Source: Bacteroidales bacterium UBA6267 (GTDB lineage: Bacteria; Bacteroidota; Bacteroidia; Bacteroidales; UBA1556). From it: a stretch of DNA of 14,591 bases. The DNA lies in NCBI GenBank assembly GCA_002440745.1, contig DJVB01000063.1, positions 1 to 14,591 of the forward strand. The letters run 5' to 3'. The position numbers were made by a program, and so were the translations under genes. The notes beneath the pieces are model-generated. The model had not been told where the DNA came from. It did not search any database and was given only the letters and a program-made list of their open reading frames with translations. How positions within the stretch are numbered: the stretch's first letter is position 1; each line of letters begins with the position of its first letter. Below are positions 7,957 to 14,567 of this stretch, piece by piece.

Positions 7957-8298
7957 ATGAAGAAACAAAATCGAAAATCAGACGGCATTGTTTACTCAAC
8001 CAATCCAAATTATGTTTTTGAAGATGAGGAAAATGCGATAACTACCCTCCCCCCCGAACAGCAACAATTAAAGATTTGGTTAGAAAAAGGCGGACGAGGT
8101 GGCAAGGTTGCATCCGTGATTAAAGGGTTTATAGGTTCGGATAAAGATTTGAAAGAATTGGCTGCGAAACTCAAAAACAAACTTGGCACCGGAGGCTCAG
8201 CAAAAGAGAATGAGATAATCATTCAAGGGGATCATAGAGATAAAATTTTAGAAATGCTGACGAGTTTTAGTTATAAAGCAAAAAAAGCCGGAGGTTAA
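7957..8298 (+). CDS. yciH: SUI1/eIF1-like translation initiation factor (YciH type)
   Basis: This 113-aa protein has a short variable N-terminus with YSTNPNY, then the SUI1 domain: GGRGGKVASVIKGF, the basic helix LKELAAKLKNKLGTGGSAK (GTGGS at 77-81) and QGDHRDKI (90-94). These are conserved in bacterial homologues of eIF1. YciH-type proteins bind the 30S subunit and affect start-codon selection; their physiological role in Bacteroidota is not established. It is the last gene of the run. A hairpin follows, but its T tract is on the other strand, so termination for this gene is unclear. Confidence 0.92.
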   Translation: MKKQNRKSDGIVYSTNPNYVFEDEENAITTLPPEQQQLKIWLEKGGRGGKVASVIKGFIGSDKDLKELAAKLKNKLGTGGSAKENEIIIQGDHRDKILEMLTSFSYKAKKAGG

Positions 8299-8329
8299 AA
8301 AAAAACACCAAAACCTTACGGAATTGGTG
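8297..8329 (-). terminator. terminator of the minus-strand lipoprotein gene
   Basis: Read on the minus strand, CACCAA (8329-8324) pairs with TTGGTG (8311-8306), with an inner CC/GG pair and a GUAA loop, and nine T residues follow (8305-8297). On the plus strand no T tract follows, so it serves the lipoprotein gene and overlaps the end of yciH. Confidence 0.75.
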
Positions 8330-8351
8330 CTTCTCAGAGAAGTTCGAAATC

Positions 8352-8873
8352 TTAATCTAAAGGATTTGCGGTAACTTTAGTTTTTAGGTTAGTACCCAAA
8401 TCGAAGTTAATGTTTTGCTTATCCGTTGTTCCAACAAAGGAGATGATAATTTTTCCTTTAGCAGCAAGCATACTGTTAATTTGGTCAAATTGTCCTGCAG
8501 CATTTTCTAATAATAACGCATAAGCCTCAGTAACTGTGACGTTTGTAAAAGTCCACTCGGCAGAATTAGCACCGGAAGAAACATTTAAAACACCATTAAT
8601 TAATGTAAACTGTTCTGAAAGATTTTTAAACTGACCATCCAAACCGGTCAATTCCCATTTTTTAATTCTGTCGAGATATTTGGCAACCTCAGCATCCGAC
8701 TGAAGATCAATTGTATCGCGAACATCAAACACACCTTGATCCGCTTTGGAAGAGCCCACCAAAACATTTAAATCAACAGGATAATTAGCATCAAAAGTAA
8801 TATCCAAAGCATCTTTTGAACAAGAAGCCAAGACTACTAAAGCCAAAATGAAAGTAAGAAGTTTAAGTTTCAT
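8352..8873 (-). CDS. hypothetical lipoprotein
   Basis: This 173-aa protein begins MKLKLLTFILALVVLASC, a signal peptide with lipobox LASC; Cys18 would carry the lipid. The next residues SKDALD partly resemble the Lys/acidic export signal that sends Bacteroidota lipoproteins to the cell surface, so surface exposure is possible. The mature part is about 155 residues of alternating beta and short helical segments, rich in Asp, Asn and Thr, with no Cys after the lipobox and no motif I recognise. The phrase VAKYLDRIKKWELTGLDG resembles small Bacteroidota lipoproteins of unknown function. It is a single-gene unit, convergent with the yciH run and divergent from the heme locus, with its own box at 8903-8910 and terminator at 8297-8329. 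Confidence 0.85.
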   Translation of the reverse strand: MKLKLLTFILALVVLASCSKDALDITFDANYPVDLNVLVGSSKADQGVFDVRDTIDLQSDAEVAKYLDRIKKWELTGLDGQFKNLSEQFTLINGVLNVSSGANSAEWTFTNVTVTEAYALLLENAAGQFDQINSMLAAKGKIIISFVGTTDKQNINFDLGTNLKTKVTANPLD

Positions 8874-8902
8874 AAGTTTATTTGTTATAGGTTAATAGGA
8901 AA

Positions 8903-8910
8903 CAAAAATA
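8903..8910 (-). promoter_or_regulatory. -7 box for the lipoprotein gene
   Basis: Read on the minus strand the sequence is TATTTTTG, matching TAnnTTTG, 29 bases before the ATG at 8873. A -33 TTG is not clear. Confidence 0.45.
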
Positions 8911-9049
8911 AGTCAAATAGTTAAGTTAGTGAAGTAATAATTATGATATTTTATAAAACAGGTATTTTACCTATAGACTTCAGGGAGGAAAGTCAAAATG
9001 AATAGATGTTAATGGATTCAAAAATTGAGATTTATCATCGAAATTTTTC

Positions 9050-9078
9050 TTGCCTATTTTAAAATAAATGTACATTTG
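9050..9078 (+). promoter_or_regulatory. promoter of the HmuY/TonB-receptor locus
   Basis: TTG at 9050-9052 and TACATTTG at 9071-9078 are 18 bases apart, an excellent match to the Bacteroidota -33/-7 arrangement. Transcription would start near 9085, leaving a leader of about 110 bases before the ATG at 9195. Confidence 0.7.
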
Positions 9079-9095
9079 TAGCCAATACATTAGAG

Positions 9096-9120
9096 TTCTA
9101 AATTAGAATGATTCTTAATT
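9096..9120. promoter_or_regulatory. Fur-box-like palindromes in the leader
   Basis: TTCTAA-A-TTAGAA (9096-9108) is a perfect inverted repeat. It overlaps a second one centred on the G at 9110, AGAAT-G-ATTCT, whose flanks also pair in part (8 of 10 arm positions over 9100-9120). The 7-1-7 form TTAGAATnATTCT resembles iron-dependent Fur operators. It lies just after the predicted transcription start, a good place for a repressor. The link to Fur is inference. Confidence 0.45.
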
Positions 9121-9131
9121 AAAATTTGGCA

Positions 9132-9156
9132 TAAGATATTTATTATAAATATTTTA
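9132..9156. repeat. AT-rich inverted repeat in the leader
   Basis: TAAGATATTTA and TAAATATTTTA flank TTA, giving 11-bp arms with one G-U pair if transcribed. It may be a leader hairpin or part of the operator region. Confidence 0.45.
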
Positions 9157-9194
9157 ACAAATTGAATTCTAAAATAACAAAGTAAATAATCGGC

Positions 9195-9551
9195 ATGTTT
9201 AAGGCGATAAAACGGAAAATTGTGATTTTGTTGGTGTCATTTGCACTGGCAAATATTGCATTACATGCGATTATTAATTTTCACTTTTACAGAATTTACA
9301 ATCAAGAACTCGTAAAAATTGAAAAGAACTTCATCAAAAAAGATGACTCCGATATTCATATTACTCCTATAGACATTGACAAAAGTTACCAAGATTCCTT
9401 CTTAAGTCATGGCGTAATCTTCAGTTCATCCACTATCTGCACAACAAAGTATGGCGATTTGGTTTATCGTCCTCATCCCATTGCATCTCAAATTCTTGAT
9501 AGATTTTCTACCAATTCCCCATCTCGCGGTTCACCTCAACAATACTTGTAA
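9195..9551 (+). CDS. small membrane-anchored protein of unknown function
   Basis: This 118-aa protein starts at an ATG after the locus promoter and leader. MFKAIKRKIVILLVSFALANIALHAII suggests one basic-flanked N-terminal membrane segment or uncleaved signal (about residues 8-28). The remainder is hydrophilic, with a conserved-looking segment SHGVIFSSSTICTTKYGD followed by LVYRPHP and a Pro/Ser/Gln-rich end. It has one Cys and several His but no metal motif I can name. I do not recognise the family. It is the first gene of the run with the HmuY-like and receptor genes; the next preferred start is 69 bases on, so cotranscription is likely. Its position suggests a role in, or a leader-like function for, uptake or sensing, which is inference only. 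Confidence 0.65.
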   Translation: MFKAIKRKIVILLVSFALANIALHAIINFHFYRIYNQELVKIEKNFIKKDDSDIHITPIDIDKSYQDSFLSHGVIFSSSTICTTKYGDLVYRPHPIASQILDRFSTNSPSRGSPQQYL

Positions 9552-9620
9552 ATTTACACCTATCACCGCTTAGTTAAAGTATTGTATTTCACATTTTTAT
9601 TAAAATTTAATCTTTTTATT

Positions 9621-10844
9621 ATGAACAGATTTTTATTATCTTTTGTATTAGTTGTTATTTCGTTAACAACAATTTATTCTCAAACCCAAACCATTAGTTT
9701 TGGTGCAGGGTATGCCAACGATGTTTTTTATAGCATGAAAAACGATTTGGTCAAAACAGCAGCTCGTAACACCTGGGATATCGGATTCACTACTAGCAAG
9801 ATGAGCTCAAGTTTATTGGTTAATAGTGGTGCCGGAGCGATGCTTTTTAGCTATCCAAACGGCGACACATCAGCATGGAACACATTGGACACCAATGGAA
9901 TAAGCAATTGGAATCCGATGTACGACTCCGAAATAAGTTGGGAAGAAGGGGCGTTTGGTTTATATGCTACCGGACATCCTGATTATGGATGGGGAGTTTA
10001 TAATATGATTACCCATAACCTCACAGGGGACAGTCTTTTTGTGATTAAAACCGTTAGCGGAGCCTATATGAAATTATGGATTCAAGGTAAGGAATCTGCT
10101 GCCGGAATCTATCATTTCCGTTTCGCAAATCTTGATGGCTCAAATGAGTTTACGGAAACTTTGAACACAAATTCTTACATGGATAAAAACTTCCTTTACT
10201 ATAATCTAAGTTCCAAACAAATTGTTGATCACGAACCCATCTCAGCCGATTGGGATATTATGTTCACCAAATATATGGCTGAACAACCTTCCGGTGGCTA
10301 CTATCCAGTAACTGGAGTTCTATCCAATTATGGAGTGGAAATTGCTCGCATTGAAGGAGTTGACACCTCATTGACCAATTGGGCTGACTTTAGTTTTAGT
10401 GATGAAAAGGCAGTAATTGGTTGGGATTGGAAATCATTTAGCATGACCACCATGTCATATCAATGTGAAGATTCATTGGTGTTTTTTGTTAAAAATCTTG
10501 ATGGCGACATCTATAAATTAATCTTTACCGACTTTGCAGGAAGCTCTACAGGAAATGTAAGTTTCACAAAAACGAAGCTTTCCTCTGTAGGAATTGGAGA
10601 AATCTTTGAAAACAACCTGCGTATCTATCCAAATCCGGTAAGCGACTATCTGATGATTGAAACCGGATTAGAAGCCGAATATCAATTTGAGATTTTCGAC
10701 CTTGCCGGTAAACTTCAAATCTCAGAATCTGCTTCAAAAGCAATCAACAAGATTGATGTTCAAAATCTGAATTCAGGTATCTATTTTATCCGAATTTTAA
10801 CTGAACAAAACATCATTAAAACGCAAAAATTCATTGTTAAGTAA
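9621..10844 (+). CDS. HmuY-like heme-binding-family protein with T9SS sorting domain
   Basis: The ATG at 9621 (407 aa) is preferred over an in-frame TTG at 9582 because it begins straight with a signal peptide (MNRFLLSFVLVVISLTTIYS). Residues about 25-330 look like the HmuY family: NTWDIGF (Trp52), ADWDIMFTKY (Trp211), YYPVTGVLSN, VIGWDWKSF and DGDIYKLIFTDF. P. gingivalis HmuY takes heme from host proteins and hands it to the receptor HmuR. Heme-ligand residues cannot be assigned without alignment. The end, from IYPNPVSDY (335) to the terminal FIVK, is a type A T9SS C-terminal sorting domain with the DLAGKL and LNSGIYFIRI blocks, so the protein should cross the outer membrane by T9SS and be anchored or released. 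It is followed by a G/C-rich hairpin and the TonB receptor gene, and is paralogous to the lipoprotein at 13186-14184. Confidence 0.85.
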   Translation: MNRFLLSFVLVVISLTTIYSQTQTISFGAGYANDVFYSMKNDLVKTAARNTWDIGFTTSKMSSSLLVNSGAGAMLFSYPNGDTSAWNTLDTNGISNWNPMYDSEISWEEGAFGLYATGHPDYGWGVYNMITHNLTGDSLFVIKTVSGAYMKLWIQGKESAAGIYHFRFANLDGSNEFTETLNTNSYMDKNFLYYNLSSKQIVDHEPISADWDIMFTKYMAEQPSGGYYPVTGVLSNYGVEIARIEGVDTSLTNWADFSFSDEKAVIGWDWKSFSMTTMSYQCEDSLVFFVKNLDGDIYKLIFTDFAGSSTGNVSFTKTKLSSVGIGEIFENNLRIYPNPVSDYLMIETGLEAEYQFEIFDLAGKLQISESASKAINKIDVQNLNSGIYFIRILTEQNIIKTQKFIVK

Positions 10845-10858
10845 TAGGTTTATACTTT

Positions 10859-10885
10859 GGGGGTGACTAACTTTCTGTCGCCCCC
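10859..10885 (+). terminator. G/C-rich hairpin between HmuY-like and receptor genes
   Basis: GGGGGTGAC (10859-10867) pairs with GTCGCCCCC (10877-10885) in a 9-bp stem with one G-U pair and a 9-base loop. TTCGCTT follows, not a proper T tract. It may be a leaky terminator or an mRNA-stabilising hairpin that lowers expression of the receptor relative to the upstream protein. It begins 14 bases after the stop. Confidence 0.55.
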
Positions 10886-10988
10886 TTCGCTTATTGCTTT
10901 GCAAAACTGAAACACGAAATTGGAATTAAATTGACCTAATAACTACTTCGTTTTGGCAGAGAATATTGACAATTCAAATAAATTATCG

Positions 10989-13184
10989 ATGATAAAGCAT
11001 TTTGCCTTTTGGCTTTTGTTGATTATTGGAGCTGACACTTTCGGGCAACATATTGTTACAGATATAGTTACGGGAGAAACAATTCCCAATGCACATATTA
11101 TAATCTTCGACTTAAATAATCAAGATTCCGTTATTCATAAAATATCCGATGCCAACGGAATTTTCAATTTTCAAATAGAAAAACCTTCCATAATCCATAT
11201 TTCTTATGTTGGCTACAAAACCATGGTGGATACCTTGCAAAAAGGAGAAGCCGGAAATTTTCGTTTAAAACCCGATGTATTCAATCTTGAGGCCTTTGTT
11301 GTAACGGCAAGTTGCGAACCCCAAATGGCCGACAAGTCCATTTATGAAATTCAAGTAATCAGCAAAAAGGATATTGAAACCAAAGGCGCTAATAATCTAT
11401 CTGAACTTCTTAACAATCAGCTAAATATGAAAATCAACATGGACCCGAGTCTTGGAGCAGGCATCACCCTGCAAGGACTTTCGGGCGAACATATTAAGCT
11501 ATTGATTGATGGCGTTCCGGTGGTGGGAAGAAAAAACGGAAATATCGACTTGAGTCAAATCAATCTGAATCAGGTTGACCATGTGGAGATTATTGAAGGA
11601 CCGATGTCGGTTATATATGGAAGCAACGCCATTGCCGGAGTCATCAACATCATCACTAAATCTTCAACCCAAAAGAAATTTGAAGCTTATGCCGGAAGTT
11701 ATTTGGAATCGGTGGGAGTTTACAATTTTGAAGCAGGAACGGAAATCAGTCGAAAACAGCATCAGTTTAGAGTTCATGGAGCACGCAATTTCTTTGATGG
11801 GTTTAGCCTAAATCCCGACCGCCGCTCGATGAATTGGAAACCCAAACGACAGTTGAATAGCGACTTAAGTTATTCATACCGTACCGAAAAATATAAAATT
11901 CGATTAGACTTCAGTATTTTCGACGAGGTTCTGCAAGACAAAGGCGATTTGATGGCACCCTATTATGAAACAGCTTTTGACCAGTATTTCTACACCACAA
12001 GAACCTCCACACGTCTCGATTACACGCTTAAACTAAAGAGTTTTAAACAGTTGAATATTATGAATGCCGTTTCAACCTATAATTGGCATAAGAATACGTT
12101 TCTTAAAGATTTGACTACCTTAGACGAATTACTCACCTCCAGCCCCGACCAACACGACACCACCATTTTTTATGCGTTTGTAGGTCGAGGAATTTTTGGT
12201 AATGATCAGGGAATCAGAAAGCTAACCTATCAGATTGGATACGACATCAATTATGAAACCGCCGGTGGAAAAAGAATTGAAGGAGACGATCAAAGTATTG
12301 GCGATTTTGCAGGGTTTATTAGCTTGAATTATAAGGGAATAAAAAATCTGAAACTCCAGCCCGGTCTTCGCTACAGCTATAATACAAAATACGAATCTCC
12401 CTTAGTGTATAGTTTGAATGCTCAGTACAAAACCAAAAAACTATCGCTCAGAGCCAGTGCTGCCAAAGGTTTTCGTGCACCATCCATAAAAGAGCTTTTC
12501 CTAAATTTCCAGGACATAAACCATAACATAGTTGGCAATCCGAATTTAAAAGCCGAAAACTCCAATAATTTCAATTTTTCAAGTCAATATATCATTGAAA
12601 AAAACGACTTAAACTATGCGATAAATTTGTCAGGTTATCACAATACTGTTCGCGATATTATCACACTTGCAATAATGCAGGGAGCGCAATATAGCTATAC
12701 CAACCTAAGCAAATACATCACAAAAGGCTTCGATGCCGGAGTTCAAATCAGCTATTACCCCAGATTAAAATTAGATTTAAGTTACGGATATTTAGGAACT
12801 TACAGCGATGCAAGCGTGAGCGACAAATTTCTTTACAGTCCTGCAATCACCTCAAATATTGAGTTTTATGCAAAGAAGTTAGATACGCGACTAAATGTTT
12901 TTTACAAATACACAGGAAAGCTCCCGCAGTTGGCAATCGATTCAGATGGAGAATTATTCGAATCATATATCCCTGATTACCATAATCTTGAATTCTCAAT
13001 TAACCGCAGTTTTTTCAAAAACAGCCTCAAAGTGATTATTGGCGCCAAAAATCTGTTTAATAACACCATGTTAGCGTCCACAACATCAGCGAGTGGAGCT
13101 GTGCATGGAGGTGGCGGAAATATTCCGGTCGGCTGGGGACGCACTGTTTTTATTAATGTGATTTACAAATTTACACGATATTAA
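10989..13184 (+). CDS. TonB-dependent outer-membrane receptor, heme-receptor-like (HmuR type)
   Basis: The ATG at 10989 (731 aa) is preferred over an in-frame TTG at 10953 because it begins with the signal peptide (MIKHFAFWLLLIIGADTFG). A carboxypeptidase-regulatory-like domain follows (about 21-95, with SDANGIFNFQIEKPSIIH and YVGYKT), then FVVTAS (103-108) as a TonB-box-like segment, the plug (about 110-225: LSELLNNQ, LLIDGVPVVGR, VEIIEGPMSVIYGSNAIAGV) and a 22-strand-type barrel ending in an aromatic residue (YKFTRY). In the barrel FRAP (495-498), His512 and NPNL (517-520) follow each other as in heme receptors such as HmuR, where YRAP/NPDL and a nearby His matter for heme use. The motifs also occur in other receptors, so heme is likely but not proven. 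The next gene starts one base after its stop. Confidence 0.9.
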   Translation: MIKHFAFWLLLIIGADTFGQHIVTDIVTGETIPNAHIIIFDLNNQDSVIHKISDANGIFNFQIEKPSIIHISYVGYKTMVDTLQKGEAGNFRLKPDVFNLEAFVVTASCEPQMADKSIYEIQVISKKDIETKGANNLSELLNNQLNMKINMDPSLGAGITLQGLSGEHIKLLIDGVPVVGRKNGNIDLSQINLNQVDHVEIIEGPMSVIYGSNAIAGVINIITKSSTQKKFEAYAGSYLESVGVYNFEAGTEISRKQHQFRVHGARNFFDGFSLNPDRRSMNWKPKRQLNSDLSYSYRTEKYKIRLDFSIFDEVLQDKGDLMAPYYETAFDQYFYTTRTSTRLDYTLKLKSFKQLNIMNAVSTYNWHKNTFLKDLTTLDELLTSSPDQHDTTIFYAFVGRGIFGNDQGIRKLTYQIGYDINYETAGGKRIEGDDQSIGDFAGFISLNYKGIKNLKLQPGLRYSYNTKYESPLVYSLNAQYKTKKLSLRASAAKGFRAPSIKELFLNFQDINHNIVGNPNLKAENSNNFNFSSQYIIEKNDLNYAINLSGYHNTVRDIITLAIMQGAQYSYTNLSKYITKGFDAGVQISYYPRLKLDLSYGYLGTYSDASVSDKFLYSPAITSNIEFYAKKLDTRLNVFYKYTGKLPQLAIDSDGELFESYIPDYHNLEFSINRSFFKNSLKVIIGAKNLFNNTMLASTTSASGAVHGGGGNIPVGWGRTVFINVIYKFTRY

Positions 13185-13185
13185 A

Positions 13186-14184
13186 ATGAAACCGTTTATC
13201 ATCATAGTTGCAGCAATTTTACTCCTCACAGGGTGTTTTAAGGAAGATGAAAAAATACCTCCACATGAGCCGGGAAGTTTACAACTCCAAACGGTTGGAA
13301 TGGGGCAATATTACGAAACCCAGATTTATTTCGACCTGAGTACTAATCAGATAGCGGCCTCACATTCCAAAGACCTCTACGATTTAAAATTTGCTTGCGG
13401 GGATAGTGCCTTGCTAATTAAACTCAATTCGGCCATGTTTATGAAAGCAGCAGCGACAGGCGACACCAATTTTTTTAGCACTATCGACACGACAGGAATT
13501 AGCTGGAAATACGATGCAAGTTCAGGAAATAACGACTCCATAGCTATCGACAATTGGTTTGAAATAACCGTCAGCGACACCATTTTCAACCGGTCAGTAT
13601 TCATAATAGATCGAGGAATCACAGCCCTTGGCATTGCACAAGGTGTAAGGAAGTTTCGGATTTTAGACTATAAAAACGGCATCTTTACCGTTCAATATGC
13701 CAATATAGACAACAGCAAAACATCAATAGTTCAGGTAGTTAAAAATCCAGAAAAGAATTTTGTGCAGCTTAACCTCAACAATAATGAACCGCCCTTAGAT
13801 TTGGAGCCAAAGAAATCGGATTGGAATTTGCTCTTTTGTCAATATACCGACATTTTAAAAACCACTGCTGGCGAAAATTACCCCTATTTAGTTACCGGAG
13901 TGCTTGTTAATCCAAACGGCGTGCAATCCGGCATTAATCACGACTTAAATTTCGACAATATAACCATAGCCGATTTACCTGCATTTGACTTAACTAATCG
14001 GGAAAATGAAATCGGCTACGAATGGAAATGGTACGACTTCAATGCAGGGTATTATAGTGTTTTGTCGGATATTAACTATGCGGTGAAAGACACGGAAGGA
14101 TATTTTTATAAGCTACGCTTTGTTGGATTCTACAATGGTCAAGGGCTAAAAGGGTTTCCACAATTTGAATTTCAGAAACTTTAG
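13186..14184 (+). CDS. HmuY-like lipoprotein
   Basis: This 332-aa protein begins MKPFIIIVAAILLLTGC; the lipobox LLTGC places the lipid on Cys17. FKEDEK follows directly, a Lys/acidic stretch like the surface-export signal of Bacteroidota lipoproteins, so it is probably displayed on the cell surface, as P. gingivalis HmuY is. HmuY-like blocks are YDLKF (Tyr65), SDWNLLFCQY (Trp213), YPYLVTGVLVN, EIGYEWKWYDF and EGYFYKLRFVGF near the C-terminus. These line up in order with the T9SS protein at 9621-10844, so the two are paralogues, here without a T9SS sorting domain. The start codon is one base after the receptor stop, pointing to translational coupling and a shared job. The ligand is probably heme or a similar tetrapyrrole by family knowledge, but binding residues were not identified. 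Confidence 0.87.
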   Translation: MKPFIIIVAAILLLTGCFKEDEKIPPHEPGSLQLQTVGMGQYYETQIYFDLSTNQIAASHSKDLYDLKFACGDSALLIKLNSAMFMKAAATGDTNFFSTIDTTGISWKYDASSGNNDSIAIDNWFEITVSDTIFNRSVFIIDRGITALGIAQGVRKFRILDYKNGIFTVQYANIDNSKTSIVQVVKNPEKNFVQLNLNNNEPPLDLEPKKSDWNLLFCQYTDILKTTAGENYPYLVTGVLVNPNGVQSGINHDLNFDNITIADLPAFDLTNRENEIGYEWKWYDFNAGYYSVLSDINYAVKDTEGYFYKLRFVGFYNGQGLKGFPQFEFQKL

Positions 14185-14218
14185 AAGAAAAGTATTCCCT
14201 AAACTACCATTCTTTTTC

Positions 14219-14248
14219 CTTAGAACACCTAAGCGACAAAGCATTAGG
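14219..14248 (+). other. possible 3' hairpins after the HmuY-like lipoprotein gene
   Basis: CTTAG/CTAAG (14219-14223, 14229-14233) and CCTAAGC/GCATTAGG (14228-14234, 14241-14248, one bulged base) are overlapping and mutually exclusive hairpins. Neither has a T tract. They are a weak candidate for the end of the heme-type transcript. Confidence 0.25.
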
Positions 14249-14287
14249 CATCGTTAACTAAATATTAAGGAAGCACGAAGATAAATG

Positions 14288-14317
14288 TTGCGTGGGGCGA
14301 CAAAATTTCTATTTTTG
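14288..14317 (+). promoter_or_regulatory. ffs promoter
   Basis: TTG at 14288-14290 and TATTTTTG at 14310-14317 are 19 bases apart. Transcription would begin near 14322-14324, which coincides with the 5' end of the SRP RNA stem. Confidence 0.75.
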
Positions 14318-14321
14318 CAGC

Positions 14322-14418
14322 GGGTAAGTCTTATACGACCAGCTCCTGCTGAACTCCCCCAGGACCGGAAGGTAGCAAGGGTAGGCGGTTGTAGCGGTGC
14401 GATATGAGTAGCTTACCC
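14322..14418 (+). ncRNA. ffs: signal recognition particle RNA, small bacterial type
   Basis: The apical hairpin is unmistakable: a GGAA tetraloop (14367-14370) closed by CC/GG, the internal loop with AGCA (14374-14377) where Ffh binds, and C-rich/G-rich flanks (CCCCCAGGACC and AAGGGTAGG). The ends pair as GGGTAAG (14322-14328) with CTTACCC (14412-14418), giving about 97 nt, as expected for a 4.5S-type RNA without an Alu domain. With Ffh it directs membrane and exported proteins to the translocon. It has its own promoter and terminator. The exact 5' and 3' ends are inferred from the stem. Confidence 0.93.
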
Positions 14419-14429
14419 ACTTTTTTTTT
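14412..14429 (+). terminator. ffs terminator
   Basis: The 3' strand of the closing SRP RNA stem (CTTACCC, 14412-14418) is followed after two bases by nine T residues (14421-14429), so the RNA's own terminal stem serves as the terminator hairpin. Confidence 0.75.
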
Positions 14430-14496
14430 ATTAAAATATTGATTTTCAACACGTATTTTTAAGAGAAAAATTTTTTACCTAAACGGAAAAATTTAC

Positions 14497-14526
14497 TTGC
14501 AGATAAAAGAAAAAGAACTATTTTTG
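14497..14526 (+). promoter_or_regulatory. tRNA promoter
   Basis: TTG at 14497-14499 and TATTTTTG at 14519-14526 are 19 bases apart, the same layout as the ffs promoter. The leader before the tRNA would be about 35 bases. Confidence 0.7.
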
Positions 14527-14567
14527 CACCCTCATTAGAGAATTGTTCTTGAACATAAAAATTAGTC

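Larger units (their letters stand above)
8874..9194. other. divergent regulatory region of the heme-type locus
   Basis: No gene is seen. The region holds the lipoprotein -7 box (minus), the plus-strand promoter at 9050-9078, overlapping palindromes with TTCTAA/TTAGAA half-sites at 9096-9120, a 25-base inverted repeat at 9132-9156 and a further TTCTAAAA half-site at 9167-9174. Confidence 0.55.

Noticed and set aside
8010..8222. Minus-strand open frame inside yciH
   Set aside because: It is antisense to a conserved SUI1 domain and has no promoter.
9050..9194. Heme- or cobalamin-responsive riboswitch in the 110-base leader
   Set aside because: No cobalamin riboswitch core such as the B12-box (GCCACTG) is present; palindromes fit a protein operator better.
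9547..9558. Perfect 12-base palindrome TGTAAATTTACA at the end of the small membrane protein gene, considered as an operator
   Set aside because: It overlaps a stop codon, no promoter box lies close downstream, and AT-rich palindromes of this size arise easily by chance.
11575..11811. 78-aa plus-strand frame inside the receptor gene
   Set aside because: It is a shifted frame over the conserved plug domain; the real frame is uninterrupted.
13377..13634. 85-aa minus-strand frame inside the HmuY-like lipoprotein gene
   Set aside because: It is antisense to the real gene with no supporting signals.
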